Below are positions 8,533-16,076 of a stretch of DNA of 64,000 nucleotides, piece after piece. A model generated the notes under the pieces. The model did not search any database. It was not told the origin of the DNA and saw only the letters and a list, made by a program, of their open reading frames with translations. The stretch lies in NCBI RefSeq assembly GCF_028622115.1, contig NZ_CP097263.1, positions 2,790,001-2,854,000 on the forward strand, read 5' to 3'. A program made the position numbers and the translations under genes. This stretch comes from Kutzneria chonburiensis (lineage in GTDB: Bacteria > Actinomycetota > Actinomycetes > Mycobacteriales > Pseudonocardiaceae). Within the stretch, counting starts at the first letter, position 1. Each line of letters begins with the position of its first letter.

Positions 8533-9756
8533 CTAGCGGCCTTCGATGCCGGGTCCGGGTCCCGTATGCGGAATCCGCATAACCACGGTCGGCCACGGGG
8601 CCAACGACCGCAGCTCACGGGTGACGTGCGGGGAGCCGGAGATCCGGGCCAGCGAGGCGGCGCCGGTGCCGGCCGACGCCGCCTCGTCCAGGTCGCCGGT
8701 GGTGGCGTAGGCGCGGGCGAGTTTGGCCGTGTGCACGCCCTGGAACCACGGGCAGGTGTGGCCCCAGCGGAGCCGAAGCCGGTGGTAGATGGCGATCGCG
8801 TCATGCGGGCGGCCGAGATCGAGCAGGCAGGACGCCCGCTGCGCCTCCAGGTGCTCGACGTCCGTCCAGTAGCCGACGCGGTACTCGTCGGTGGCCGGGT
8901 GATCGACGTTGTCGATCAGCATGGTCGCCTGCTCCAGTCGATCGAGGCAGGCTGCTTCCTCACGGGCGAGTGCCAAGCCGCGGGCTTCTTGCTGTAACGC
9001 CAACACTTTCAGCGCCGCCCCGACACCGGGTTCGCGTTGAGCCGCGCGGGCAAGGCCGATCATGCGGTCGTGATCACCGGCCGCGAGCTGGCTCATGCGC
9101 ACGTAGGCGTAGGCCACCATGTCCCGGTCCTCGGCCGCCTGCGCCTGCTGCATTGCACGGGCCGTCCACTGCTCGGCGCCGTCCTCGTCGGTGCTTTCCT
9201 CGTGCAGCCAGCCCAGGAACTCCGCGTACAACGCGGCCACCGACAACAACATCCGCCGCATCTCGCCGCTGGCCGACCGCCGCAGCAGGTCCGTGAGCTC
9301 GTACAACTCCCGGGCCGCCGGCTTCAACGATGCCGTCACCCGCCAGTTGTCGGCGTCGTTGATCACGCGCCGGGCCACCAGAAGCTGGCCGACGATCTCC
9401 CGCGTCACCGGGACCGTGCGCTCCAATCGCCCGCCCAGCAACGCCACCAGCGCATCGGTGCCGCCGCGTTCCCGTAGCTCGGCCGCCGCAACCCCTTGCT
9501 CGGCCAGGCCCAGCAGGTGCGGCGGGATGTTCAGCGTCCGCTGCACGATCCGCAGCACCCGCATGTCGTACGCCAGGTTGCTGCCCGACTCCAGCCGCGA
9601 GATCGCCGACTGCGAGAACCCGGCCAGCGCCCCGAGTTCGTCCTGGCGCAGGCCGTGGGCCCGCCGTGCGAAGGCGATCACCGCCGACGGCGAGTTGCCC
9701 GCCACCGCGTCACGGACCTCCGGCGCGTTCCACACCGACTCGGGCAGCGGCTCCAT
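8533..9756 (-). CDS. XRE-family regulator with TPR-like C-terminal part
   Basis: A 407-residue protein with an N-terminal helix-turn-helix (ARRAHGLRQDELGALAGFSQSAISRLESG, residues about 30-58) and a long alpha-helical remainder resembling tetratricopeptide repeats, as in the many actinobacterial XRE regulators of this size. It is likely a cytoplasmic DNA-binding regulator whose helical part binds a peptide or protein. ATG at 9756, preceded by GGCGGG. It is followed by a possible 45-residue protein on the same strand. No operator could be identified. Confidence 0.85.
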   Translation of the reverse strand: MEPLPESVWNAPEVRDAVAGNSPSAVIAFARRAHGLRQDELGALAGFSQSAISRLESGSNLAYDMRVLRIVQRTLNIPPHLLGLAEQGVAAAELRERGGTDALVALLGGRLERTVPVTREIVGQLLVARRVINDADNWRVTASLKPAARELYELTDLLRRSASGEMRRMLLSVAALYAEFLGWLHEESTDEDGAEQWTARAMQQAQAAEDRDMVAYAYVRMSQLAAGDHDRMIGLARAAQREPGVGAALKVLALQQEARGLALAREEAACLDRLEQATMLIDNVDHPATDEYRVGYWTDVEHLEAQRASCLLDLGRPHDAIAIYHRLRLRWGHTCPWFQGVHTAKLARAYATTGDLDEAASAGTGAASLARISGSPHVTRELRSLAPWPTVVMRIPHTGPGPGIEGR

Positions 9757-9834
9757 CCCGCCGATGGTGGCAGATCGGCCCGCCCGACACGACCCGATGT
9801 GGCCGAAAGACGCGCGGGTGTCAGCGATGGTCAG

Positions 9835-10461
9835 TCAGTGGCAGGTGCCGATCATCTGCGTCAGGGCGTCGTGCTCGGTCTGGGAGATGGTGAGCTTGTA
9901 CTTGGCCTTCACCTTGATCCAGTGCGTCGCGTAGTCGCACCACTCCGTCTTCACCGGCATGTAGCCCGGCGGTGGCTGGTCGCCCTTGCTGCGGTTGCTG
10001 TGCGCGGTGACGGCGACCAGTTCGTCCAGGTCGTTGGCGAAGGCGACGCGCTGGTCCTGGGTCCACTGGGCGGCGCCGGTGCGCCAGGACTCGGCCTCGG
10101 GCACGAGGTGGTCGATGTCCAGGTCGTGCGGCGAGGTGACGGCGACGCCGTCGTAGAGCGAGGTCCAGTTGCCGGAGTTCACCGTGCAGCCCTTGGACTT
10201 CACGTCACGGCCCTGGGCCTTGAGCACGTCCTCCCTGGTGTCGCAGCCGTCGGGCTGCTTGATCCAGCCGCCGCCGAAGCGATCGCGGGAGTAGCCGGTC
10301 ATCGGCCCGGCGGTCGCGATCTTCAGCGACGCCAGCTGCTGGCTGCTGTCGCTGGGCAGCGGCGCGGCGCCGTCGCCGCCGGCCTTGGCCGGCAGGGAAC
10401 AGGCGGTGAGAAGGGAGAACAGGGCGATACCGGCGGCCACGCCGGTTCGGGTGCCAGCCAT
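9835..10461 (-). CDS. HNH nuclease-family (DUF1524) lipoprotein
   Basis: A 208-residue exported protein. The N-terminus is a lipoprotein signal with lipobox LLTAC at residues 17-21, so it is probably anchored outside the membrane. The body has the DUF1524/GmrSD-type HNH signature DIDHLVPEAESW with a following FANDLDELVAV and NRSKGD, and conserved Cys pairs. Such secreted proteins are predicted metal-dependent nucleases; no substrate is known. It lies downstream of an alpha/beta hydrolase gene on the same strand, 40 bp away, but the link may be only positional. Confidence 0.85.
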   Translation of the reverse strand: MAGTRTGVAAGIALFSLLTACSLPAKAGGDGAAPLPSDSSQQLASLKIATAGPMTGYSRDRFGGGWIKQPDGCDTREDVLKAQGRDVKSKGCTVNSGNWTSLYDGVAVTSPHDLDIDHLVPEAESWRTGAAQWTQDQRVAFANDLDELVAVTAHSNRSKGDQPPPGYMPVKTEWCDYATHWIKVKAKYKLTISQTEHDALTQMIGTCH

Positions 10462-10501
10462 GCGTCCAGGGGTACGGCAAGATCACGCCGTCGACCAGAG
10501 G

Positions 10502-11260
10502 TCATTCGGAGTAGTTGGCCTGCAACGAAAGCACTAGATCAACGATCTTCGCCGGCTGTTCGACCTGTGGGCTGTGCCCGGAGTCGACGATCTCCACCCG
10601 AGCGCCGGCGGCCCGGTACCTCGCGGCGGTCGGAGCCCAGGGATAGAACCGGTCGTGCTTGCCGAGGATGACCAGTGTCGGCACGCCGAGTTCGCGCACC
10701 TGCTGATCGAGGGGCCGCCGCGCCAGCTTGCGACGCCGGTCGACGATCACGGCTCGGGCCACCGCCGGGCTGGTCGTGGCGTGATCATGCAGCAGCACCG
10801 GGTCAAAGGCGAAGCCCGGCGCGAAGGCGTAGGACACCGCGCGGCGCACCGCTGCACGAGGAGCGAACCGGTGCAGCAGTGGACCGAGCACCGGCGCCGC
10901 CAACAACCCGTTGCCCGCAGGGAAGGTGGCGCAACTGTAGTCCGGTGCCTGACCGATGATCACGAGCCTCGAGACCCGGCGCCCCAGAGCCAACGCCACG
11001 TCGGCACCGTAGGAATGGCCGACGACGATCACCTCGTCGATGCCCAGCGAATCCAGCACGCCAAGGACATCGGCCGCCTGAGAGATCGCGTCGAGACCGG
11101 TGTGGCCGCCTGTTCGCCCGTGGCCGCGCAGATCCACGCGCAGCACCCGGCCGTGCTCGGCCAGTAGCGGCGTGACGGCGTCGAACCACCGCACCGATCC
11201 GCTGAACCCGTGCAGCAGCAGGAAAACCGGCTGCCCCTGACCGTCTTGGGTGACGTGCAC
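10502..11260 (-). CDS. Alpha/beta-fold hydrolase
   Basis: A 252-residue cytoplasmic alpha/beta hydrolase. The oxyanion segment LLHGFSGS, nucleophile elbow GHSYG (Ser83), acid in GKHDRFYP and the histidine in DSGHSPQ make a complete catalytic triad. The substrate is unknown (esterase or C-C/epoxide hydrolase type). It starts at a GTG only four bases after the stop of the upstream TetR-SnoaL gene, so the two are probably translated together and under the control of the operator cluster at 12181-12300. Confidence 0.85.
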   Translation of the reverse strand: MHVTQDGQGQPVFLLLHGFSGSVRWFDAVTPLLAEHGRVLRVDLRGHGRTGGHTGLDAISQAADVLGVLDSLGIDEVIVVGHSYGADVALALGRRVSRLVIIGQAPDYSCATFPAGNGLLAAPVLGPLLHRFAPRAAVRRAVSYAFAPGFAFDPVLLHDHATTSPAVARAVIVDRRRKLARRPLDQQVRELGVPTLVILGKHDRFYPWAPTAARYRAAGARVEIVDSGHSPQVEQPAKIVDLVLSLQANYSE

Positions 11261-11264
11261 CCGG

Positions 11265-12161
11265 TCAGGAGATCACAAGGCTGGCGACCTTGTCGCCGCG
11301 GACCACGAAGGCCATGGTGCCGGTGCCGTTGAAGCGGTGGCTGCGCACCTTGATCGTGACGTTGTAGGCGTCGGGCTCGCCGGCCGGCTCGACCTTCTCC
11401 AGCTCGAAGTGGGCCTGCACACCGATGTTGTCGGTCTTGTTCCAGCTGGCCACGCCCTGGTGCCCGTGGAACTGGCGGCCCCAGTCGTCCAGGAACGCGT
11501 CCTCGGTGAAGACGTCCACGAACGCCTCGTTGTCGGCCTTGTTGGTGGTGTCGACGAAGGCCTGGATGGCGGCTGGCGTGCTCACGGTGCTCTCCTTGCG
11601 CAGTCCGGGCAGGATGTTCGCGACGAGCGCCCGGGCGAACTCGTCGGTCAGCGGCTCGTCGGGGATGAGCAGCCGGTGGTACACGGCGCCCCACAGCTGG
11701 TCCACGACCACCTGCGGGTCGAAGTCGGAACGGAGTTCACCACGTTCCACGCCACGGCGCAGCGTGCGCTCGGCAAGTTCCCGGCGTGGGCGCGAGTAGC
11801 GTTCCCGAAAGGACACACCGAGGTCGGTGTCGGTCTGCGCGGCGCCGATCAGCTCGCCGATCACCCGCCCGGCGCGGCTGTCCCGCACCACGTGCACAAA
11901 GGCCAGCAGCTGCGCGACGATGTCGCGCTCGACGTCGCCGGTGTCGGGGAACTCGAGGCTGTGCGACACCACGGTCGCGTAGCCGTCGAGGGCCAGCGAG
12001 CCCTTGGACGGCCACCACTTGTAGATGGTCATCCGGCTGGCCCCGGCCTTGGCCGCCACCTTCTCGATGGTGAAGCCGCCCATGCCCTCGGCCAGCAGCA
12101 GTTCACCGGCCGCGGCGAGCACCTGCCCGCGGACAAGGGCGGCGGGACGTCGACCACGCAT
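11265..12161 (-). CDS. TetR-family regulator fused to a SnoaL/NTF2-like domain
   Basis: Residues 1-192 are a TetR-type regulator (helix-turn-helix GFTIEKVAAKAGASRMTIYKWW) very similar to the second TetR encoded at 13082-13681. That paralogue ends in MLGIKR-stop; here the matching ILPGLRK runs straight on into a 106-residue SnoaL/NTF2-like fold (STPAAIQAFVDTTNKAD onward). Within the join an AAGGAG (11592-11597) lies six bases before a GTG at 11585, so a free SnoaL-like protein could also be made. ATG 12161 (or 12164) follows GGGAGG. SnoaL-like folds often bind or isomerise small ligands, so the fusion could be a ligand-sensing or enzyme-linked repressor; that is inference. It is divergent from the SDR gene, with four operator-like sites between. 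Confidence 0.85.
   Translation of the reverse strand: MRGRRPAALVRGQVLAAAGELLLAEGMGGFTIEKVAAKAGASRMTIYKWWPSKGSLALDGYATVVSHSLEFPDTGDVERDIVAQLLAFVHVVRDSRAGRVIGELIGAAQTDTDLGVSFRERYSRPRRELAERTLRRGVERGELRSDFDPQVVVDQLWGAVYHRLLIPDEPLTDEFARALVANILPGLRKESTVSTPAAIQAFVDTTNKADNEAFVDVFTEDAFLDDWGRQFHGHQGVASWNKTDNIGVQAHFELEKVEPAGEPDAYNVTIKVRSHRFNGTGTMAFVVRGDKVASLVIS
11592..11597 (-). promoter_or_regulatory. Internal ribosome binding site inside the TetR-SnoaL gene
   Basis: AAGGAG on the minus strand, six bases before a GTG (11585) that starts the SnoaL-like domain exactly where the paralogous TetR protein ends. It looks like the surviving start site of a once separate gene. Confidence 0.5.
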
Positions 12162-12180
12162 CATGCCTCCCGCACGCATA

Positions 12181-12210
12181 TGGACACTCCGTATATGGAC
12201 ATAGTGTATA
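12181..12210. promoter_or_regulatory. Two head-to-tail operator-like 15-mers
   Basis: TGGACACTCCGTATA (12181-12195) and TGGACATAGTGTATA (12196-12210) are adjacent copies of one imperfect dyad, TGKAC-N5-GTMYA. They lie upstream of the TetR-SnoaL gene in the divergent promoter region shared with the SDR gene, and are the expected binding sites of one or both TetR paralogues. Confidence 0.6.
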
Positions 12211-12256
12211 TACAGACTGTCGCCACGCCACGTGACCGCCGTCACGCCGCTAGATA

Positions 12257-12271
12257 TGGACAGGCCGTACA
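12257..12271. promoter_or_regulatory. Operator-like dyad, third copy
   Basis: TGGACAGGCCGTACA, the same dyad as at 12181 and 12196, between the divergent TetR-SnoaL and SDR genes. Confidence 0.55.
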
Positions 12272-12285
12272 CATCGATGGTTATA

Positions 12286-12300
12286 TGTACACAGCGTCCA
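12286..12300. promoter_or_regulatory. Operator-like dyad, fourth copy
   Basis: TGTACACAGCGTCCA is the same dyad in the opposite orientation, 22 bp before the SDR start, where a bound repressor would block that gene. Confidence 0.55.
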
Positions 12301-12322
12301 CAACGAAGCAGGGAGAAAGACC

Positions 12323-13048
12323 ATGAGCAGGGTTGCCATCGTCACCGGCGGGTCGGGCGGCATCGGTCGCGTCGTCGCGGAGCGGCTGGCCAAGGACGGT
12401 CAGACGGTCGTCGTCGCCTACGCCGGCAACGCCGAGCGGGCCGAGGACGCGGTCGACGCCATCATCGCCGCCGGCGGCACCGCGTCCGCGTTCCAGGCCG
12501 ACGTGGCCGACGAGACGCAGGTCGAGGCGCTGTTCGAGGACACCGAGAAGCGCTACGGCGGCATCGACGTCGTGGTCAACACCGCCGGCATCATGTTGCT
12601 GTCGCCGCTGGCCGACCTGGACCTGGCCGACTTCGACCGGATGCACCGCACCAACGTGCGCGGCACCTTCGTGGTCGACCAGCAGGCCGTGCGCCGGCTG
12701 CGCCCGGGCGGCGCGCTGATCAACTTCTCCACGTCGGTCACGCACATCGCGGTGCCGAACTACAGCGCCTACGCCGCCACCAAGGGCGCGATCGACGGTA
12801 TGACGCTGATCCTGGCCAAGGAGATGCGCGGCCGCGACGTCACGGTCAACGCCGTGGCCCCCGGCCCCACCGCCACGCCGCTGTACTTCATCGGCAAGGA
12901 CCAGGAGACCGTCGACCGGGCGTCCAAGGCCGCACCGCTGGAGCGCCTCGGCCAGCCCGACGACATCGCCGAGGTCGTCTCCTTCCTGGCCGGCCCGGCC
13001 CGCTGGATCAACGGCCAGGTCATCTACGCCAACGGCGGCGTGGTCTGA
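12323..13048 (+). CDS. Short-chain dehydrogenase/reductase (SDR)
   Basis: A classical SDR of 241 residues, an NAD(P)-dependent oxidoreductase. The cofactor loop is TGGSGGIG (residues 8-15), the NAG motif is replaced by NTAG, the catalytic Ser is in NFSTS, and Tyr150/Lys154 complete the active site. The ATG follows GGGAGAAAGACC. It lies between two paralogous TetR genes, divergent from the TetR-SnoaL fusion and convergent with the other, with four operator-like dyads upstream. It is therefore the likely controlled target. The substrate is unknown; the family often reduces carbonyl compounds, which would suit a detoxification circuit. Confidence 0.9.
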   Translation: MSRVAIVTGGSGGIGRVVAERLAKDGQTVVVAYAGNAERAEDAVDAIIAAGGTASAFQADVADETQVEALFEDTEKRYGGIDVVVNTAGIMLLSPLADLDLADFDRMHRTNVRGTFVVDQQAVRRLRPGGALINFSTSVTHIAVPNYSAYAATKGAIDGMTLILAKEMRGRDVTVNAVAPGPTATPLYFIGKDQETVDRASKAAPLERLGQPDDIAEVVSFLAGPARWINGQVIYANGGVV

Positions 13049-13054
13049 CGGTGC

Positions 13055-13083
13055 AAGGGGCGGCACGCACTGGGCCGCCCCTT
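13055..13083. terminator. Bidirectional terminator between SDR and second TetR gene
   Basis: AAGGGGCGGC and GCCGCCCCTT form a 10-bp perfect stem with a nine-base loop between the convergent genes; it touches the TetR stop codon. Confidence 0.6.
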
Positions 13084-13681
13084 ACCGCTTGATCCCCAGC
13101 ATCACGTTGTGCACCAGGGCTTTCGCGAACTCGTCCGTGATGGGCTCGTCCGGGATGAGCAGCCGGTGGTAGCACGCCCCCCAGAGCTGGTCGACGACCA
13201 CCCGAGGGTCGATGTCATCGCGGAGCTGGCCGCGTTCGATCGCCTTGTTCATCGCCGTCACGGCCAACTCGCGCCGTGGCGCGGAATAGCGTTCCCGAAA
13301 AGCCGAGGCAAGCTCGGGATCGGTCTGCGAGGCGCCGATGAGCTCGGCGATCACCTTGCCCGCACCGGTTTCCGTGAGCAGGTGGGTGAACGCGAGCACC
13401 TGCGCGGTGAGGTCGGCCTCGATGTCACCGGTGTCCGGGAACTCCAGCACGGTGCGGACACGGCTGGCGTAACCGTCCAATGCGAGCGCCCCTCGGGACG
13501 GCCACCACTTGTAGATGGTCATCCGGCTGGCCCCGGCCTTGGCCGCCACCTTCTCGATGGTGAAGCCGGCCATGCCCTCGGTCAGCAGCAGCTCGCCCGC
13601 GGCGGCCAGCACCTGCTCGCGCACCTCGGCGGCGGGCCGCCGGCCGCGGCCCCGGCGGATCGGCTGCTCGGTCTCGGTCAT
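13082..13681 (-). CDS. TetR-family regulator, paralogue of the TetR-SnoaL fusion
   Basis: A 199-residue TetR-type repressor with helix-turn-helix GFTIEKVAAKAGASRMTIYKWW, identical over most of that stretch to the fusion at 11265-12161, and similar through the ligand-binding part to DQLWGACYHRLLIPDEP. The DNA is also nearly identical around the helix-turn-helix, so the two arose by a fairly recent duplication. The ATG at 13681 was preferred; one at 13693 is possible but lies against the operator-like dyad at 13697-13711. It may cross-regulate the SDR and the fusion gene because both proteins share the recognition helix. Confidence 0.85.
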   Translation of the reverse strand: MTETEQPIRRGRGRRPAAEVREQVLAAAGELLLTEGMAGFTIEKVAAKAGASRMTIYKWWPSRGALALDGYASRVRTVLEFPDTGDIEADLTAQVLAFTHLLTETGAGKVIAELIGASQTDPELASAFRERYSAPRRELAVTAMNKAIERGQLRDDIDPRVVVDQLWGACYHRLLIPDEPITDEFAKALVHNVMLGIKR

Positions 13682-13696
13682 GCGCCCCACCATATA

Positions 13697-13711
13697 TGGA
13701 CACAGCGTTTC
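13697..13711. promoter_or_regulatory. Operator-like dyad before the second TetR gene
   Basis: TGGACACAGCGTTTC matches the left half and core of the four sites at 12181-12300 (core ACACAGCGT shared with the fourth). It suggests autoregulation or cross-regulation. Confidence 0.5.
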
Positions 13712-13721
13712 GTCCGGGATC

Positions 13722-13751
13722 TTGACGCCCGACTATTTTCACGAGTTAGAT
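13722..13751 (+). promoter_or_regulatory. Promoter of the beta-helix protein gene
   Basis: TTGACG (13722-13727) and TTAGAT (13746-13751) are separated by 18 bp and point to the gene starting at 13814. Confidence 0.5.
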
Positions 13752-13813
13752 CACGACTCGAACAAAGCCTCGGTCGGGCGGCGGTCGGGGCCCGGTTCGA
13801 GAGGACTAGTCCT

Positions 13814-15601
13814 GTGTCCGACAGTGAGAGCAGCACCGGTCGAGGCCTGGCGCGCAGAGGTTTCCTCGGCGCGGCACTAGCCGCAGCACCTGTGATGGCC
13901 CTGGCCTCCACGGCGGTGGCCGCGGAAGCCGCGGCTCCCCCGCCGGCCACCCACAAACCGGGTGATCCGGACCTCGGCCCCAACGTCTACGTGTTCGACG
14001 GCTCCATCCCGACCGCGCAGATCCAGTCCACGGTCGACGCGGTGTACGCCCAGCAGCAGCACGCCGAGTTCGGCTCCGGCCGGTATGCACTGCTGTTCAA
14101 GCCCGGCGGCTACGGCATCGACGTCAAACTGGGCTACTACACGCATGTCGCCGGCCTCGGGCTCCAGCCGTCGGCGGCCGGCATCACCGGCTCCTGCCAG
14201 GTGCTCGGCGAGGCGCACGGCAACAACACGCTGATCAACTTCTGGCGCGGCGCGGAGAACCTGAACATCGTCCCGCGCAGCGGCCAGGACATCTGGGCAG
14301 TCTCGCAGGCCACCTTCTACCGGCGGATCTACCTGCTCGGCGACCTGAAGCTGTCGGACGGCAGCTGGTCGAGCGGCGGCTTCATCGCCGACTGCCGGCT
14401 CACCGGGCAGATCAACTCCGGCACCCAGCAGCAGTGGGTCACCCGCAACTCGTCGCTGGGCAGCTGGGTCGGCTCCAACTGGAACATCGTCTTCGTCGGC
14501 ACGGCCAACGCGCCGGCCACCACGTTCCCCGTTCCCCCGGTCACGTCCGTGCCGAAATCGCCGGTGATCAGGGAAAAGCCGTTCCTGTACGTCGACAGCT
14601 CGGGCGCCTGGCAGGTCTTCGTGCCGGACGTCCGGCACGACGCGCAGGCCACCAGCTGGGAGGCGCAGAAGCCGGCGGGCACGTCCATCCCGATCGCCGA
14701 CTTCCTGATCGTCAAGGACGGCGTGAGCGTCGCCGACATGAACGCCGCGCTGGCGCAGGGCAACCACCTGCTGATCACGCCGGGCATCTACCACCTGCCG
14801 GAGTCGCTCAAGGTCACCAAGCCGAACACGGTCATCCTCGGCCTCGGCTACGCCACCCTGATCCCGGACAACGGCGCGATCGCCATCGACGTGGCCGACG
14901 TGGACGGCGTGCACCTGGCCGGGCTGCTGATCGAGGCCGGCGTCACCGAGTCCGAGGCGCTCATCCGCATCGGCGCGGCCGGCTCGCGCCGGGACCACAG
15001 CCGCAACCCGAGCACCATGCACGACGTGTTCTGCCGTATCGGCGGCACGCTGCCCGGCAAGACCAAGCAGTCGGTGGTGGTCAACAGCCACAACGTGATC
15101 ATCGACAACACCTGGCTGTGGCGCGCCGACCACGGCAGCGGAGTCGGCTGGACCAGCAACACCGTCGGCGAGGGCCTGGTCGTCAACGGCGATGACGTGG
15201 TGGCCTACGGGCTGTTCGTCGAGCACCACCAGAAGACCCAGGTGCAGTGGAACGGAGAGGGCGGCAAGACCTTCTTCTTCCAGAACGAGATGCCGTACGA
15301 CCCGCCCAACCAGGCCGGTTGGATGGACGGGCCGCACCGCGGCTTCCCGGCGTACGCGGTCGGCGACCACGTGCGCCGGCACGAAGCGTGGGGGCTGGGC
15401 AGCTACTGCATCTTCGCCATCGACCGGACGATCGTCGCCGACCGAGCCATCGCCGCCCCGCACACGCCGGGCGTGCGCTTCCACAGCATGATCACGTTCT
15501 CGCTGGGCGGCGGGCAGGGCACCATCGCCCACATCGTGAACAACGCCGGCGGGCCGTCGGACTCGACGACCAACCTTGGCATGCTGGCGCAATATCCCTA
15601 G
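13814..15601 (+). CDS. Tat-exported right-handed beta-helix protein
   Basis: A 595-residue protein. The N-terminus has a twin-arginine signal (ARRGFLGAAL followed by a hydrophobic stretch ending at AVAAEAA), so it is probably folded before export. The remainder is rich in short repeating strands (FLIVKDGVSVADMNAAL, then LIEAGVTESEALIRIG, NSHNVIIDNTWLW), typical of pectate-lyase-like beta-helices. Close relatives are often labelled adenylyl cyclase or coagulation factor 5/8-type protein in databases; I see no sequence reason for the cyclase name. It may bind or cleave a polysaccharide. The GTG at 13814 gives a clean signal peptide; the frame is open far upstream but that part overlaps the opposite TetR gene. 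Confidence 0.75.
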   Translation: MSDSESSTGRGLARRGFLGAALAAAPVMALASTAVAAEAAAPPPATHKPGDPDLGPNVYVFDGSIPTAQIQSTVDAVYAQQQHAEFGSGRYALLFKPGGYGIDVKLGYYTHVAGLGLQPSAAGITGSCQVLGEAHGNNTLINFWRGAENLNIVPRSGQDIWAVSQATFYRRIYLLGDLKLSDGSWSSGGFIADCRLTGQINSGTQQQWVTRNSSLGSWVGSNWNIVFVGTANAPATTFPVPPVTSVPKSPVIREKPFLYVDSSGAWQVFVPDVRHDAQATSWEAQKPAGTSIPIADFLIVKDGVSVADMNAALAQGNHLLITPGIYHLPESLKVTKPNTVILGLGYATLIPDNGAIAIDVADVDGVHLAGLLIEAGVTESEALIRIGAAGSRRDHSRNPSTMHDVFCRIGGTLPGKTKQSVVVNSHNVIIDNTWLWRADHGSGVGWTSNTVGEGLVVNGDDVVAYGLFVEHHQKTQVQWNGEGGKTFFFQNEMPYDPPNQAGWMDGPHRGFPAYAVGDHVRRHEAWGLGSYCIFAIDRTIVADRAIAAPHTPGVRFHSMITFSLGGGQGTIAHIVNNAGGPSDSTTNLGMLAQYP

Positions 15602-15984
15602 GCAGGCTGGATGAGGTCCCAGCGGTTGCCGTAGAGGTCCTTGAAGACCGCGACCGAGCCGTACGGCTCGTGTCGCGGCTCTTCCTCGAACTCGACACCG
15701 GCGGCGGTCATCCGTGCGTGGTCACGGGCGAAGTCGTCGGTGTTGAGCAGGAGGCCGACGCGGCCGCCGGTCTGGTCGCCGACCCGGTCCTGCTGCGCCG
15801 GCTTGTCGGCGCGGGCCAGCAGGACGGCGGTCTCGGTCGAGCCGGGCGGGGCGACGACGACCCAGCGCCGGCCGGCGCCCTGTTCGGTGTCCTCGCGCAG
15901 CTCGAAGCCGAGGGCGTCGGTGTAGAAGGCGATCGCCTCGTCGTAGTCGTGCACGAGCACGGCGACCAATCCGATGTGCGGCAT
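15598..15984 (-). CDS. VOC (glyoxalase/bleomycin resistance) family protein
   Basis: A 128-residue vicinal-oxygen-chelate protein made of paired beta-alpha-beta-beta-beta units: HIGLVAVLVHDYDEAIAFYTDALGF at the start and VAVFKDLYGNRWDLIQ at the end. It is cytoplasmic and could be a metal-dependent lyase or a drug-binding protein. The ATG at 15984 follows a GCAGGAT ribosome site and matches the usual family start. Its stop codon and that of the convergent beta-helix gene share the tetranucleotide CTAG. Confidence 0.85.
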   Translation of the reverse strand: MPHIGLVAVLVHDYDEAIAFYTDALGFELREDTEQGAGRRWVVVAPPGSTETAVLLARADKPAQQDRVGDQTGGRVGLLLNTDDFARDHARMTAAGVEFEEEPRHEPYGSVAVFKDLYGNRWDLIQPA

Positions 15985-16076
15985 GATCACATCCTGCCTT
16001 ATTCCCGGTTCGGCGGAATTTCCCACTGCGTGGCCACTCCAGCGGCGGGTGCCGATTCCGGCGCACAATCGCTGGC

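Noticed and set aside
13814-15601. Adenylyl cyclase function for the beta-helix protein
   Set aside because: No cyclase catalytic motif is visible; the repeated short strands and Tat signal fit a secreted beta-helix protein.
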